From positions 53,838,408-53,902,407 of the forward strand of contig OY821521.1 of assembly GCA_963682025.1 (NCBI GenBank): a stretch of DNA of 64,000 bases, in the 5' to 3' direction. Every line of letters starts with the position of its first letter. Position 1 is the first letter of the stretch. Shown one piece after another: positions 11,881 to 23,589 of the stretch. Source of the DNA: Cordilura impudica. Taxonomy: Eukaryota; Arthropoda; Insecta; Diptera; Scathophagidae. A model generated the notes under the pieces. It searched no databases. It worked only from the letters and a program-made list of their open reading frames with translations, and had not been told where the DNA came from. The translations under genes were made by a program, and so were the position numbers.

Positions 11881-12189
11881 TTGTTGAGTAGTGTAATCTT
11901 TTAACAACCAATGACCTTAAGCCGAATTACATTCACCCTTCAACAACATAACAGGTCAACAAAAATCTAAATTATCAACAAATCTGAAAAAAATCACAAA
12001 AATACTTCACACCATAAACTTTTAAAAAAAAAGCTGGGGGACAATTTTTTTTTGGGGACACCCTAATGTACACATACACTCATACACTCCAATGATAACC
12101 GCAAGCGGTAAATAATAATTAATGACCGCGAAACGCTAGATATTAGTATGAAACAATATAAAATTTCTTGGGCGTCAGTTGAAAATAGA

Positions 12190-12330
12190 TACATTTCGTT
12201 ATATAAACCGATATTCTATAAAAAGAAAAGTAACGAAACGATTAAAATTTGTATGAAAAATTCAAAACTTTAAAAATTTTTCAAATTTTTTCATATAAAT
12301 TTTATACCGTTTCGTTTTATAGAATGATCG
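12190..12330. mobile_element. Small palindromic MITE
   Basis: A roughly 130-base imperfect palindrome whose arms carry attctataaaa...gaaacg and cgtttcgttttatagaat. The same unit occurs once in each copy of the 1.62-kb tandem repeat (near 25355, 26975 and 28580). No target duplication was fixed. Confidence 0.55.
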
Positions 12331-12429
12331 AATTCATATGTTCTTATGAACCGTTTATTCATACTATATTTCGTGTAGAATTGTTTCGGGGAATTTGGGA
12401 CATAAGCGTTTATCTGCTAAGGAGGGAAA

Positions 12430-13440
12430 GAAAATGTACTTTTTTAAGAAAAGGTATTTTTTTAAGAAAATATATTTTTTTAAGAAAATATATTTTTTTA
12501 AGAAGAGATACATTTTTAAGAAAATATATTTTTTTATTAAAATTTAATTTTATTAAGAAATAGTTCTTTTTAAGATAAGGTACTTTTTAAAAAAATTGGC
12601 TTTTTTAAGAAAATGTACTTTTTAGGAGTAAATTATTTTTTAAAAAGATCCTTTTTTTGAAAAAGTACTATTTTAAGAAAATATCAATTAAGAAATTGTA
12701 ATTTTTCGTGAAAATTTCCTCTAAAAAAATACTTTTAAAAGCAAATGTACTTGTATCTGAAAAGATACTTTTTTAAGAAAAGATACATTTTTAAGAAAAG
12801 ATATACTTTTTAAGTAAATGTACTTTTATAAGAAAATGTACTTTTTTAAGAAAAGGTACGTTTTGAACACAAATTACTTTTTTTAGAAAATTTTCTTCTT
12901 TAAGAAAATTTACTTTGTAAGAATAAATCTATCTTTAAATACAGTCCTTTTTAAGAAAATGTAATTTTAAAGAAAGGATACTTTTTTTCAGAAAACGTCC
13001 TTTTTAATAAAAAGCTTTTAAGGAAATCCACTTTGTTTGGAAAAGATTCTTTATTAAGAAAGTACCTATTTGAAGAAAATGTAACTTTTTAAAAAACTGT
13101 ACGTTTTAAAGAAAAGTTACTTTTTAACAAAACGCACTTTTTTAAGAAAAAGTACTTTTTAAGAAAATTTACTTTTTAGCAATAAAAAATTTTTGAAGGC
13201 GGTCCTTTTCTAAAAACAGATAGTTTGGAAGAAAATGTACTTTTTTAAGAAAAATTTACCTTCTTAAGAAAATTTACTTTTTTAAGAGAATAAAAAATAA
13301 TAAAATTTACTTTTTTAAGAAAACGGAATTTTTAAAAAATTGTACTTCTTAAGAATAAATCTATTTTTTAAAAACGGTCTTTTTTAAGAATATATATAGT
13401 TTTAAAGCAAATATACTTTTTTTTCCTGAAAAGGTACTTT
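12430..13440. repeat. Minisatellite, (tttttaagaaaatgtac)n type
   Basis: About 1 kb of degenerate 15-20 base units built on ttttttaagaaaatgtac. The open frame across its start is only low-complexity (FLRKYIFLRK) and is not a gene. The array continues after the Family A copy, but in reverse orientation. Confidence 0.85.
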
Positions 13441-14194
13441 TTATACCCTATACCACTATGTGGTTTGGGTACAATGACTTTGTGCTGCTGTTTGTAACTA
13501 CCAAAAATATTTGACCTAGACCCATCTTTTAATATACCGATCGAATCAGAATCACTATCTGATTCGATTTAACGATGTCCGTCCGTCCGTCCGTCCGTCT
13601 GTGTGTCCATGTAAAGCTTGTAATCATACTGCAGGTCGGCCATAGGATGAACGCTATTGAAATTGGTGAGAATCGGTCCATGTTCAGACCTAGCCCCCAT
13701 ACAAATGACCCCTATGAAATCAACATAAATTGCCATAAGATCCAAATTATCATATAAATCTTAGTCAAATTGGGTTTGTATGTATTTATTACATCCATTA
13801 ATCAGTAGTCCAAAAATAATCCCTATTGGACAACTCTTAGTCATAGGCCTCATATAGAGCTGCTTCCTGATCTTCACTTAAATCTATCAAAAAACAAAAA
13901 TATTGCACTGATTCTTCTCAAATTTTGTTTGTATATATTTTTGCAAAATACAAGAGACTTTACCAAACATGGTCAGGATCGGTCCATTTTGGGGTCTAGT
14001 CCCCATATAGATATAGCATCCGATATGAACTTTTTCATATCTGCAGCCCAAAAAATTAATAAAAATCCCACTCAAATTCGGTTTATGCTTATTTTCTATG
14101 TCCAGTTAGTTGGGCCTGAGAGATAGGGTCTCTAAACGCATGGTATACGGTATCGTATAGTCGGTCTAAACCGACCATAATTTTCTTACTTGTT
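13441..14194 (+). repeat. Family A dispersed repeat, full-length copy
   Basis: Complete from tataccctataccactatg to the tagtcggtctaaaccgacc hairpin and ttttcttacttgtt. It carries a (GTCC)n run at about 13578-13602. It is flanked by inversely oriented minisatellite arms. Confidence 0.85.
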
Positions 14195-14605
14195 AGTAAT
14201 AAATAATCTTTTAAAAAAAAATTTTTTTTTAAGTACTTTTCTTAAAAAATACCTTTTTCAAAAAAGTGTTTTTTTCTTAAAAGAGTACATTTTCTTTCAA
14301 ACTGCCCTTTTTTAAAAAAGGACCTTTTTTAAAAATAGATTTAGTCTTAAAAAGTAAATTTTCTTAAAAAGTACATTTTCTTAAAAAGTACATTTTCTTA
14401 AATATTACATTTTCTTAAAAAGTACATTTTCCTAAAGAAGTGACCCTTCTTAGAAAAGTACCTTTCTTAGAAAAGTACATTTTTTTTAAATACCTTGTTT
14501 TAAAAAAGCATCTTTTCTTAAAAGTTCCCGTTCCTAAAAAATACTTTTTTAAGAATAGCTGCTATTTAAAAAAAACATACTTTTTTAAGAAATGTTCATT
14601 TCAGA
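14195..14605. repeat. Minisatellite, reverse orientation of 12430-13440
   Basis: Units read gtacattttcttaaaaa, the reverse complement of the array before Family A. Together the two blocks could fold into a long imperfect hairpin around Family A. Confidence 0.75.
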
Positions 14606-14797
14606 TAAAGACTTGAGCTCCAACCATACTGGGCGAGTTTAAAATGTACAATCAATATTTGTAAACAAAAAGATATTCAATTCAAAAAAGTCAGTTTTAA
14701 GTCAGTGTAAAAATCTGTTAAAACCTTTACTGTTATTCATCTTCACATAATTAAAAAAATATTAATAATAATACTTATTATTGAATTATATTTCCAG

Positions 14798-15523
14798 ATG
14801 GGTTGTTTTATTCTCACATCCCGCTGATTTTACACCCGTCTGCACCACTGAATTGGGCCGTATTGCCGTACATGCCCCAGAATTCGAAAAGCGTAATGCC
14901 AAATGTTTGGCACATTCTGTGGATCAATTGAACTCCCATGTCGACTGGGTTAATGACATTAAATCCTACTGTTTGGATATTCCCGGGGATTTCCCCTATC
15001 CCATTATTGCCGATCCCGATCGTGAATTGGCTGTACAATTCGGCATGTTGGACGAAGAACAAAGACGAGATCCTGAAGTTGGCAAAACCATTCGTGCTTT
15101 ATTTATCATTAGTCCTGATCATAAAGTACGCTTGTCGATGTTCTATCCCATGTCCACCGGTCGTAATGTAGAGTAAGTATATTTTGATTAAAAGGAAAAA
15201 ACTAAAAAAAGACAACTATTTACAATGAAAGAAATTTCTTTGAAATTGCAGTGAAATTTTACGTTGCATTGATTCTTTACAATTGACCGATCGTCTTAAG
15301 GTTATTGCTACTCCTGCTAATTGGACTGTAAGTTAAATCCTAAAATATCTCGAAAATGCTCTACAAAACTTAATTGTTTTCTTTCTATTTATAGCCTGGT
15401 ACCAAAGTGATGATTATTCCTTCAGTGACTGATGAAGAAGCTGACAAATTGTTCCCCAAAGGCTACGATAAGGTGACTATGCCTTCAGGCGTTAATTACG
15501 TTCGAACTACTGAAAATTATTAA
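14798..15523 (+). CDS. Prx6: 1-Cys peroxiredoxin (Prx6 type), exons 2-4; first exon not found
   Basis: Reduces hydrogen peroxide and lipid hydroperoxides with one active cysteine, normally in the cytosol. Exons: 14798-15172, 15252-15327 and 15395-15523 (TAA 15521-15523). Acceptors are ttccag, ttgcag and tatag; donors are GA|GTAAGT and ACT|GTAAGT, and the frame is kept. The peroxidatic Cys is at 14841-14843 in SHPADFTPVC, with the conserved Thr three residues earlier. Further landmarks are DEEQRRDPEVGKTIRALF, FYPMSTGRN, PANW, PGTKVMIIPSV and the end VNYVRTTENY. About 192 residues are present against about 220 for the family, so some 30 N-terminal residues are missing. The open frame begins in the intron (TTG at 14781), so that is not the start. 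Fly genomes carry several paralogues; which one this is remains unclear. Confidence 0.93.
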
Positions 15524-15578
15524 AATTATTATTATTTATTATTATTTTTTATGTTTCTTTTTAATTTCAAAAGTAAAA

Positions 15579-15584
15579 AATAAA
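15579..15584 (+). terminator. Polyadenylation signal AATAAA of the peroxiredoxin gene
   Basis: AATAAA lies 56 bases after the stop codon, followed by an AT-rich stretch. Position fits a short insect 3' UTR. Confidence 0.65.
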
Positions 15585-15879
15585 TGAAACTATTAAAAAA
15601 TATATATGTATATGTACTTATGTATATATGTATAAAACAATACATATTTTAGAATAGTCATTCAGAAAATATCAATTGAAATGGCGAGAAACTTTCAATT
15701 GAAAGAGATACATTCAGGAGATTCGTATTAGAAATTTCGGATGATTTTTTAACTCTCTTGTTATTAAATTATTCATTCTTTGAGTCGTTCTCTGGAGCCT
15801 GGTCCCTTAATATTGAGTTACATTCGATCGGAAAAATCTGAAACATCCCTATAATAACAATTGTTTCAATTGTTTCAAC

Positions 15880-16660
15880 CAAATTTATTAAAAAATCTAA
15901 AATAATTCATTTGCAGTTATAAAAAAATAAAAATAAAAGGATAATAATAAAAACTAGCAGATTCCAGCACTCGAAATTGGAGTGCAACTTCTAGGAAGCT
16001 ATTTTTTCAACTTAGCCAGTTCACAGACCAACACTTTTATGGTTTATTATTATTGCGAGTGAAGATAACAAACTCATTAACAAACACATTACCAAATTTA
16101 AGAAAACACACATAGCATATGTGTAATTTTATGTATGTGTTAGTAGCAACTTTAAATGTAATTTATTCAAAATAAAGGGAAAAATTTTAAAATCTGTAAG
16201 TCTGCAAAATGGCTAAAAAGAAATACCTTTCAAATAATATATGTCTGATCAAAATCGGGATAAAACGGTAGAACAAAACATCGCATAGCCTATTAATATT
16301 ATAGATAAAAAAAATAAAAATAAAAAAGATAGTAATAAAATAGAAAACAGAGAAATTTTATATGGTTTATGACTTAATTTCGTTTTTTTTTCGATCGCGA
16401 GTTGGTAATGTTTTAATTCTTAGATGTACACGTTGAAGAACATGTTCTGTTTTTTTAACAGTACACATGAAAGAAAACGAACTTAAAATAAAGCTACACT
16501 CGAATCAGTGCGGTTTATGTGTGTACGAAACAAAAAAATACGTGATAGAAAAATGTTTGTGTAGATAACGAAATATTAAAACGAAACACAGTCATGATTG
16601 TGTTGGGCACCGTACACAATTTAGAAACACACATAATTGATATGAAAATAAAAATATGTG
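15880..16660 (+). repeat. Dispersed repeat R, copy 1 (split by Helitron H2)
   Basis: Matches 49290-49805 in inverted orientation. Shared phrases include aaaatctaaaataattcat, the complement pair around gaacatgttct, aaataaagctacactcga and gtacacaatttagaaacaca. No protein is recognisable. H2 interrupts it at 15954-16305. Confidence 0.65.
15954..16305 (-). mobile_element. Non-autonomous Helitron copy H2
   Basis: Same layout as H1: minus-strand start TCTATAATATTAATAGGC, terminal hairpin and CTAG end, inserted between A and T. One hairpin arm is changed (ctcgaaattggagtg), so the stem has a mismatch. Confidence 0.8.
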
Positions 16661-17129
16661 TTGGCTGCTTTAGAACAGAACATTGGTGCTTCATATGTGT
16701 ATTTTCTGAACCTTGCTTAAAATTGGCCTATAAATACCATAGATTCATGCAATCAGCAAATACGACCACGATTAAATGATAAAAGCATAAATGTGTTATA
16801 TTTTCTAAATGCGTTATATTTTCTAATAAGAAAATTTGAATTAAATTTGAATTTATCAAGAAGTCGATAAGTAATAAATATGTATGCATATTTTGCAATC
16901 AATAGATGTGCAAACTCTAAAAAAAAAAATATAAAATTAACAAAAAATGCTGTTGAAGTCTACATGCTCATTAATAAAACTGCAAGCACCGAAACTTCAC
17001 TAGAGCTTACCAACAACAATTTTGTATAGTTCATTTGAGGAATGAAATTAGAAGCTTAAAAATGCATTAATTTAACTGTTATTCTTTTTTTACAAAACAC
17101 AAAATATGGCATCAAAGGTTTCGTCCGTG
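16661..17129. other. AT-rich spacer
   Basis: No gene or element end recognised. Confidence 0.4.
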
Positions 17130-17307
17130 GTGAGTAGACTGATGTGCTATACACCGATTTTATTAAAGCTTTTGATTTTGTAGATCAAAGTATTTTGCTT
17201 CTCAAACTAAGACTCATTGGCTTACAAGAATCTATTATTTAGTGGATTGAATCGTATCTTACATTTAGATCTCAAAGGTTGATGTTTCGCAGTATTGATG
17301 TAAAACT
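17130..17307 (+). pseudogene. LINE reverse transcriptase fragment, interrupted by TE2
   Basis: The + strand reads YTDFIKAFDFVDQSILLLKL, then LIGLQESII, a stop, WIESYLTFRSQRLMFRS. This matches the region around the first catalytic Asp of Jockey-like reverse transcriptases (the TDFxKAFDxVDHxIL pattern). The reading is cut at 17307 by the end of TE2. After TE2, 20650 onward (reading RRICHDYN) may be more of it, but that is weak. Confidence 0.6.
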
Positions 17308-17802
17308 ACACTGTGGAACAAATTCAGGTTAGCAAAAGTTAGGTCGATTCTGAGAGTGAGGGGTGAAAATAGAGGCTAAATTAGAAGACCCGTATCGCGG
17401 CGTTTGTTTATGTTAGTTCGATTTTTTTTAATCGACCTTCGAACTTTGCAGTCAAATACCGATTTTCAGCATATTGTTTATATGGTTTTTTGGCTATAAC
17501 TCGTAGACTAATTGATATTTCTTCAATCTGTAAAAGCCAAATTATTGCTAGAGACCTGTGCAACAATTAAAATTTTTTAAAAATTAATTTAGAAAATTTT
17601 TGTGGTGATTATGAAGCAAAAAGTTGGAAAAATTATTTTTTTTTTCATGGTTTTTGAAAATATTTTCCACAAAACTAAGCCTTTTTTGCTTTCTGTTTGA
17701 TCTATAATATGCTTCTCCGTTTCTTCAATAAATTTCATTTGAAAAGAAAATGGTCTTAGTCGATAATTTCCGTTAAAAATCCCAAAACCATTAAATAACA
17801 AG

Positions 17803-18590
17803 TAAGAAAATTATAGTCGGTCTAGACCGACTATACGATACCCTATACCATGCGTTCAGAGACCCTATCTCTTAGGCCCAACTAACTGGACATAGAAAAT
17901 AGGCAAAAACCAAATTTGCGTGGGTTTTTATTAATTTTTTTGGCTGCAGATATGAAAAAGTTCATATCGGATGCTATATCTATATGGGGACTAGGTCCAA
18001 AAATGGACCGATCCTGATCATGTTTGGTAAAGTCTCTTGTATTTTGCGAAAATAAATACAAACAAAATCTGAGAAGAATCAGTGCAATATTTTTGTTTTT
18101 TAATAGATTTAAGTGAAGATCGGGAAGCAGATCTATATGGGGCCAAAGGGATCATTTTTGGACTACTCATTAATTAACGTAATAAACGCATACAAAACCC
18201 AATTTGAGTAAGATCTCTATGACAATTTGGATCTCATGGCAATTTATGTCGATTTCATAGGGGTAATTTGTATGGGGGCTAGGTCTGAACATGGACCGAT
18301 TCTCACCAATTTCAATAGCGTTTATCCCATGGCCGATAAAAGCTTATATACCAAATTTCATCAAAATATATTCATATTTGCGACCTGCAGTTTGATTACA
18401 AGCTTTACATGGACACACAGACGGACGGACGGACGGACGGACGGACGGACATTGTTAAATCAACTCAGAAAGTGATTCTGATTCGATCGGTACAATTAAA
18501 GATGGGTCTAGGTCAAATATTTTTGGTTGTTACAAACAGCAGCACAAAGTCATTATACCCAAACCACATAGTGGTATCGGGTATAAATAG
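17803..18590 (-). repeat. Family A dispersed repeat, full-length reverse copy inside TE2
   Basis: Begins acaagtaagaaaattatagt with the tcggtctagaccga hairpin and ends gtggtatcgggtat. It holds an expanded (GGAC)n run at about 18420-18450. Flanking AAATA on both sides may be a 5-bp duplication, but other copies do not show one consistently. Confidence 0.85.
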
Positions 18591-18863
18591 CGATTTAGAT
18601 AGAAGTAATTAAAAAGGGAAGTTCCAAGAATTAGGAATTAGTAAAACAACTTTTTTGTTTTCAACCACCGCACAGGTAGCGATTTTTTTTATTTCGTACA
18701 AGCGAACTAATTTCAAAAATGAAGATTCAGTTAAGACTCGGAACTCAGCCGAAGCTGATGTCTTTTATTTCATTATTCATTTTGTGAGTGATTTAAGTTA
18801 AGTGCATCGGTTTCATAAAAATAACAAAAAAAAAAACATTGTATAATATATATTGTATTAAAA

Positions 18864-20012
18864 ATGTCGGAACCAAAATGTAAAATGGACCAGTTTTGTA
18901 ATGTTTGTGGACGTTTCATAGCAAGCGATGAAAAATATGGCAATGCGAGTGATTTTTTTTTTTTTTTTGAAGCCTATAAAGGTGCTATTACACGAAGTGT
19001 TTTTTACATATGTACTTTCACTTTTTTTATCCATATGAAATTCCTCATGTCTGTCAAAATTGTCTTTTACATACGATTCATAATTTTTGCTATCACACGT
19101 GCATATGTATTTCCGTATGACATAACCTCTAAATGTTGATTTAATTTGTGAATTTACAAAAATTTATTGTTAAAAATAATATATATATTTTTTAATTGTT
19201 AATTAATACTAAACAATTTATTTTTCTTTCAATATTAATCTTTTAAATTTACTCTGTTTTTCTTTCGCCACAAGCAGTGTTGTATTTTCAAATGTTTGTC
19301 ATGCACAAATAGAACCTGTTCTAATTGAAAAATGTACATGTGATTTTCCTCATGTATTGTACATAAACAATGTTTCATATGTATCACACGATGTGTACAA
19401 CTTTTGTTGTGGGAAAATTTGGCAGTACATATGTAAAAAACACATCATGTAATAGCACCTTAAACAATATTTCTCGCAAGAGTTTATCACTGACGTAAAC
19501 TATGCCCCTAAAAAAGTTTGCTTTAATTGCTATTCAACTCTTATGCAATGGAAAAGTGAAAAGAAGAAGGCTATGCCTTTTGGTATACCAATGATGTGGT
19601 TAGACAACAGCCCGCATCAAAAAGAAAATTGCTATGGATGTATCAACTACCATAAAACTTTGAATAGAAGGAAAGCAAAGATTAAAACTTATATAACAGT
19701 GCCAAGTGTCCAATTACCATTACCGCACTCAGAATTCGTTCCAGTACCAACATACCGAAGTATTCATCTTCAAACAGATATCAGTACTACAACCGCCGCT
19801 GCTACATCCATGAATTTCTTCTCAGAATACGACCCTGGTGAAGGTACATCCTATGAAACATCAAAGGACCCAATCCTAGTCACACAAAACCAATTGGATG
19901 GAATTGTTGCAAATTTGTGTTTGACTCAGAAAAAATCAGAACTACTGGCTTCATTTTTGAAAGGAAATAATTTGCTGGCGAAAGGTACCAAAGTAACAGC
20001 ATATCGATGTTG
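18864..20012 (+). pseudogene. TE2 transposase-like gene, N-terminal part, split by a MITE
   Basis: ATG at 18864 opens MSEPKCKMDQFCNVCGRF; after the MITE the frame continues at 19465 with QYFSQEF, CFNCY, MPFGIPMMW and LNRRKAKIKTY. Two CxxC pairs suggest a zinc-binding N-terminus. The stretch ending LAKGTKVTAYR lines up with LAPGVVTTIYR in TE1, and QNQLDGIVANLCLTQKKSEL with its AELNDWVRELKLSKEDAEL, so the two are homologous. Directly after AYR the catalytic core is missing; a shifted frame reads DVDPQPPAKRQLAKSLI and stops. This looks like an internal deletion joining N-terminus to tail. A long T run (five Phe codons) precedes the MITE. Confidence 0.65.
18980..19460. mobile_element. MITE inside the TE2 gene, TAA duplication
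   Basis: Inverted ends AGGTGCTATTACACGAAGTG and, reverse-complemented, AGGTGCTATTACATGATGTG, with TAA at 18977-18979 and 19461-19463. Deleting the element plus one TAA restores TAT AAA CAA TAT in the reading frame of the host transposon gene. PIF/Harbinger-like by structure. Confidence 0.85.
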
Positions 20013-20649
20013 ATCCACAGCCGCCTGCTAAACGGCAACTGGCCAAATCATTAATTTAATTTATTTAATTTTTTTACTTAAAACTTTTCGTAACTAACAT
20101 TTCAAAAATATATTTTTTTCCATATTTTTATAATTTCTTTTTCAATGTTTCTTCAAAACCAACAATATTCTCGCAACAATTGGTACATAAAAAATGAGAA
20201 GTAAATTAATATTAAGCTGGAAAACGCAAGTTTTGTATTATGATTGTTTTCTTTTCAAATGAAATTTATTGAAGAAACTGAGAAGCATATTATAGATCCA
20301 ACAGAAAGCAAAAAAGCATTAGTTTTGTGGAAAATATTTTCAAAAATCATGAAAAAAATTATTTTTCCAACATTTTTTTAAATTTTGATTGTTGCACAGG
20401 TGTCTAGCAATAATTTTGCTTTTACAGATTGAAAAAATATCAATTAGTCGACGAGTTATAGCCAAAAAACCATATAAACAATATGCTGAAAATCGGCATT
20501 TGACTGCAACGTTCGAAGGTCGATTAAAAAAAAATTCGAACTAACATAAACAAACGCCGCGATACGGGTCTTCTAATTTAGCCTCTATTTTCACCCCTCT
20601 TTCTCAGAATCGATCTAACTTTTGCTAAACTGAATTTGTTCCACAGTGT

Positions 20650-21489
20650 TACGCTAATTCCTATCCTTTCCGCAGAATTTGTCATGATTATAATGTCTTA
20701 CACAATTTCGTTGATTTCAAATGTACTGTATTGAAAGTAAAGCGCGATATAATTGAATACCTCAATTAACTCTTTTTTTAAAGTTTGTCTATTCCTAATA
20801 TTAACTGATGACATAGTCCGTAGCTAATTTACGACCACACAATCGGTGGGTAAGTGTGAGGCGGGGTTCTGTCGTACAAAAAAAACAAAAAAAATCAACT
20901 TAATTGAAGTGCAAAACTAATTTCTTAGAAATATATTTTGCACTATGTATTGTTTCCGAACAGTTTTTCTGCTGGTTTCATTTTACATTGCTATATGTAA
21001 ACATTAGAGTCACTGTTTGTTTATAGAAAATTTCAAAACGAACTGTGTGGATCAGAATAAACTGTTCTATAATTTTAAAGTAGAAGTATGAGTGAATATG
21101 TATGCAACTTTAACAAGGACTGATACCGATAGGTTCAAAAACATAAAATATATTAAACTTAACGAACAATTACCCCTTAAATTTTCTTATTTAAATTATA
21201 GAAAGCACTTTTTTTTATTTATCAAATACTTGGCAGCACTTTTTCTTTTGCATTTTATAAACCACAACTATTGCAAAGCTTTACCAATCCGAAAAGTATA
21301 TTTCAAACTCAGCTAAACGATTTTACTGGATTACTTTGTGCTTATATTTTATATTACTCATAAAAAACATTAATTTAGCTTTAATTAAAAACCAGATTTG
21401 GTTAAATTCATGCACTATTACTATTTAAAACAATTATCACAAATTACTTTAAATTAAAACAGCGACCGTTTACCGTTAATGAAGCTGTT
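20650..21489. other. Spacer after TE2
   Basis: AT-rich, possibly with LINE remnants at its start; no gene seen. Confidence 0.4.
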
Positions 21490-22261
21490 TATACCCTATA
21501 CCACTATGTGGTCTGGGTATAATGACTTTGTGCTGCTGTTTGTAACTCCCAAAAATATTTGACCTAGACCCATTTTTTATTATACCGATCGAATCAGAAT
21601 CATTTTTTGAGTCGATTTAACAATGTCCGTCCGTCCTTCCGTCCGTCTGTGTGTCCATGTAAACCTTGTAATCAAACTGCAGGTCGCAAATATGAATATA
21701 TTTTGATGAAATTTGGTATATAAGCTTTCATCGGCCATGGGATGAACGCTATTGAAATTGGTGAGAAGCGGTCCATGTTCAGACCTAGCCGACATAAATT
21801 GCCATAAGATCCAAATTGTCGTATAGATCTTAGTCAAATTGGGTTTGTACGTGTTTATTACATCCATTAATGAGTAGTCCAAAAACGATCCCTATGGGAC
21901 AACTCTCAGTCATAGGCCCCATATAGAGATGCTTCCCGATCTTCAATTAAATCTATCAAAAAACAAAAATATTGCACTGATTCATCTCAAATTTTGTTTG
22001 TATATATTTTTCCAAAATACAAGAGACTTTGCCAACCATGGTCAGGATCTGTCCATTTTTGGACCTAGTCCCCATATGGACATAGCATCCGATATGAAGT
22101 TTTTCATATATGCAGCCAAAAAATTAATAAAAATGCCACTCAAATTTAGTTTATGCTTATTTTCTATATCCAATTAGTTGGGCCTAAGAGATAGGGTCTC
22201 TAAGCGCATGGTATAGGGTGTCGTATAGTCGGTCAAGACCGACTATTATTTTCTTACTTGT
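21490..22261 (+). repeat. Family A dispersed repeat, full-length copy
   Basis: From tataccctataccactatg to tcggtcaagaccgacta and ttttcttacttgtt. A short internal deletion removes part of the cccccatacaaatgacc segment. It has the intact equivalent of the H1 insertion site near 22130. Confidence 0.85.
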
Positions 22262-23589
22262 TTTATACCGTTTTTTTTTTTTTTTTCTGGGAAAAAAATT
22301 AATTTGTTCGTTTTTTCCTTCTTCAAGACGATGTACTAAATGGCACTTCAGCATCAAGCATTATGGTGGTTTAGTGAAAAATTTTTTTGTATGTATGCGT
22401 CGGTGAGTGTTGCTTAGAAAATAAATAAATATTTGTATTGCTGTTTGGTTGAAGGTTTGTATCTTGGCTAAGCAAATACAAGAAAATCGTTATGCTAGAT
22501 GTATAAGTTTAGTAACATGGCACAAGTTTTAGTATATTTGCGTCATATGAAATCCAAATAGCCGCAAGTTACAAAAAATTCTAAATCGACTTTTTGATTG
22601 ATTATGATGAACCGTATCAAGATACATGTGCCTGCTAAATTTTACACTCATCAGACTAAAAGCGAAAATTTCATTAACGAAATTCTAAAAGCCCTAAATG
22701 CAAGCGTAAAAAATTAATAGACCAAACAGGTAACTTACGCCTTTCGAAGAAAAATAAATAACGAATGCGAGAAAAGAAATGCATGTTTTGCTATTTTTTG
22801 CTTTTTTTATAAACAGTTTTTTTTTCTTTTCATGAGTTTCTAATAATCTTTCTTGAAGCAAGCAGTTTATCAAAGTAAATGAAAAAAATTTCGTTTAAAG
22901 TATATTAATTAAAAATCAATAGTGAAACAAATTTAAATAAATCAATGAACTAAAAAAAAACTTTGTGAGTCCGATCACAGGGGAGATGTTTAAACATCTA
23001 GTAATTAAAGTTTTTTTTAAGTTGGAAGTACTTGTGCTTTCAGTATATTTTTTCAAGTTAGAGTTGTCATACATTTAGCCTAGTTTAATTAGCTCTAATA
23101 CTTCTTTTTGTTATATTTGTGATTGTGTTATACTTTTTGGTTGTTGAATTAGTTAATGTTGTGAAATTTTTAACGTTGTTATACTTTAGGGTTGTTGAAT
23201 TAGCTGGAATAATCTTTACACCAATACACTCATACCTCACACCGTTTTTGTCTTACTCTGTTTTTGTGATTGTATTGTGATATATATTTCTACCCCCCTG
23301 AGCGATAGATTATAAAAAACATTTAAATGAAAATTACCGAATGATAGGCAAAATGTATACAGGCCTCAATAAAGGAATTGTGTGTGAAAAATACTTAAAA
23401 AACGGGGTTAAGATGTCAGTGTAAATATTGTGAAATATTCCAACTTTGCTGAAAATATACGCCAAGAAATATTTATTCGATTTTGGAATATGACGTGGAG
23501 AGAAAGAGGTGTATGTAACCAGTGAAGTAGAAGTTTTTGAAAAAACATGTAATCGTAACATATTTTCGCGACAATCGATAACTAAATGT
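22262..23589. other. AT-rich sequence, no gene recognised
   Basis: T-rich start, short reading frames only. The phrase tactttttggttgttgaatt recurs in part (about 23130 and 23185), suggesting a small local duplication. Confidence 0.4.

Larger units (their letters stand above)
7358..12063. mobile_element. Palindromic DNA transposon TE1 with DDE-like gene
   Basis: The outer tips are inverted: AGGTTGTCCCAAAAAAAA on the left and, reverse-complemented, AGGGTGTCCCCAAAAAAAA on the right, each inside the phrase tacatta/taatgta. Further in, long arms (about 8687-9509 and 11098-11880) are near-perfect inverted copies of each other and flank a transposase-like gene. A second element (7462-8644) is inserted in the left arm. 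The superfamily name is uncertain; Sola is one possibility from recall. Confidence 0.75.
17308..20649 (+). mobile_element. DNA transposon TE2, internally deleted relative of TE1
   Basis: Terminal inverted repeats of about 455 bp begin ACACTGTGGAACAAATTCAG on the left and ACTGTGGAACAAATTCAG within the same phrase on the right; both arms share ggcgtttgtttatgttagtt. It encodes the N-terminal part of a TE1-like protein. It carries a Family A copy (17803-18590) and a MITE (18980-19460), and itself interrupts a LINE fragment. No clear target duplication was identified. Confidence 0.75.

Noticed and set aside
12249..12563. 104-codon frame on the + strand
   Set aside because: It reads through the minisatellite (FLRKYIFLRK repeats) and has no homology.
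14781..14797. Start of the peroxiredoxin frame at 14781
   Set aside because: The codon is TTG inside an intron ending tttccag; the exon begins at 14798.
14938..15171. Alternative frames overlapping peroxiredoxin exon 2
   Set aside because: Shadows of the real frame, which has full family conservation.
18420..18450. Regular short repeats considered as a CRISPR-like array
   Set aside because: They form a simple tetranucleotide microsatellite (GGAC)n inside Family A, with no spacers.
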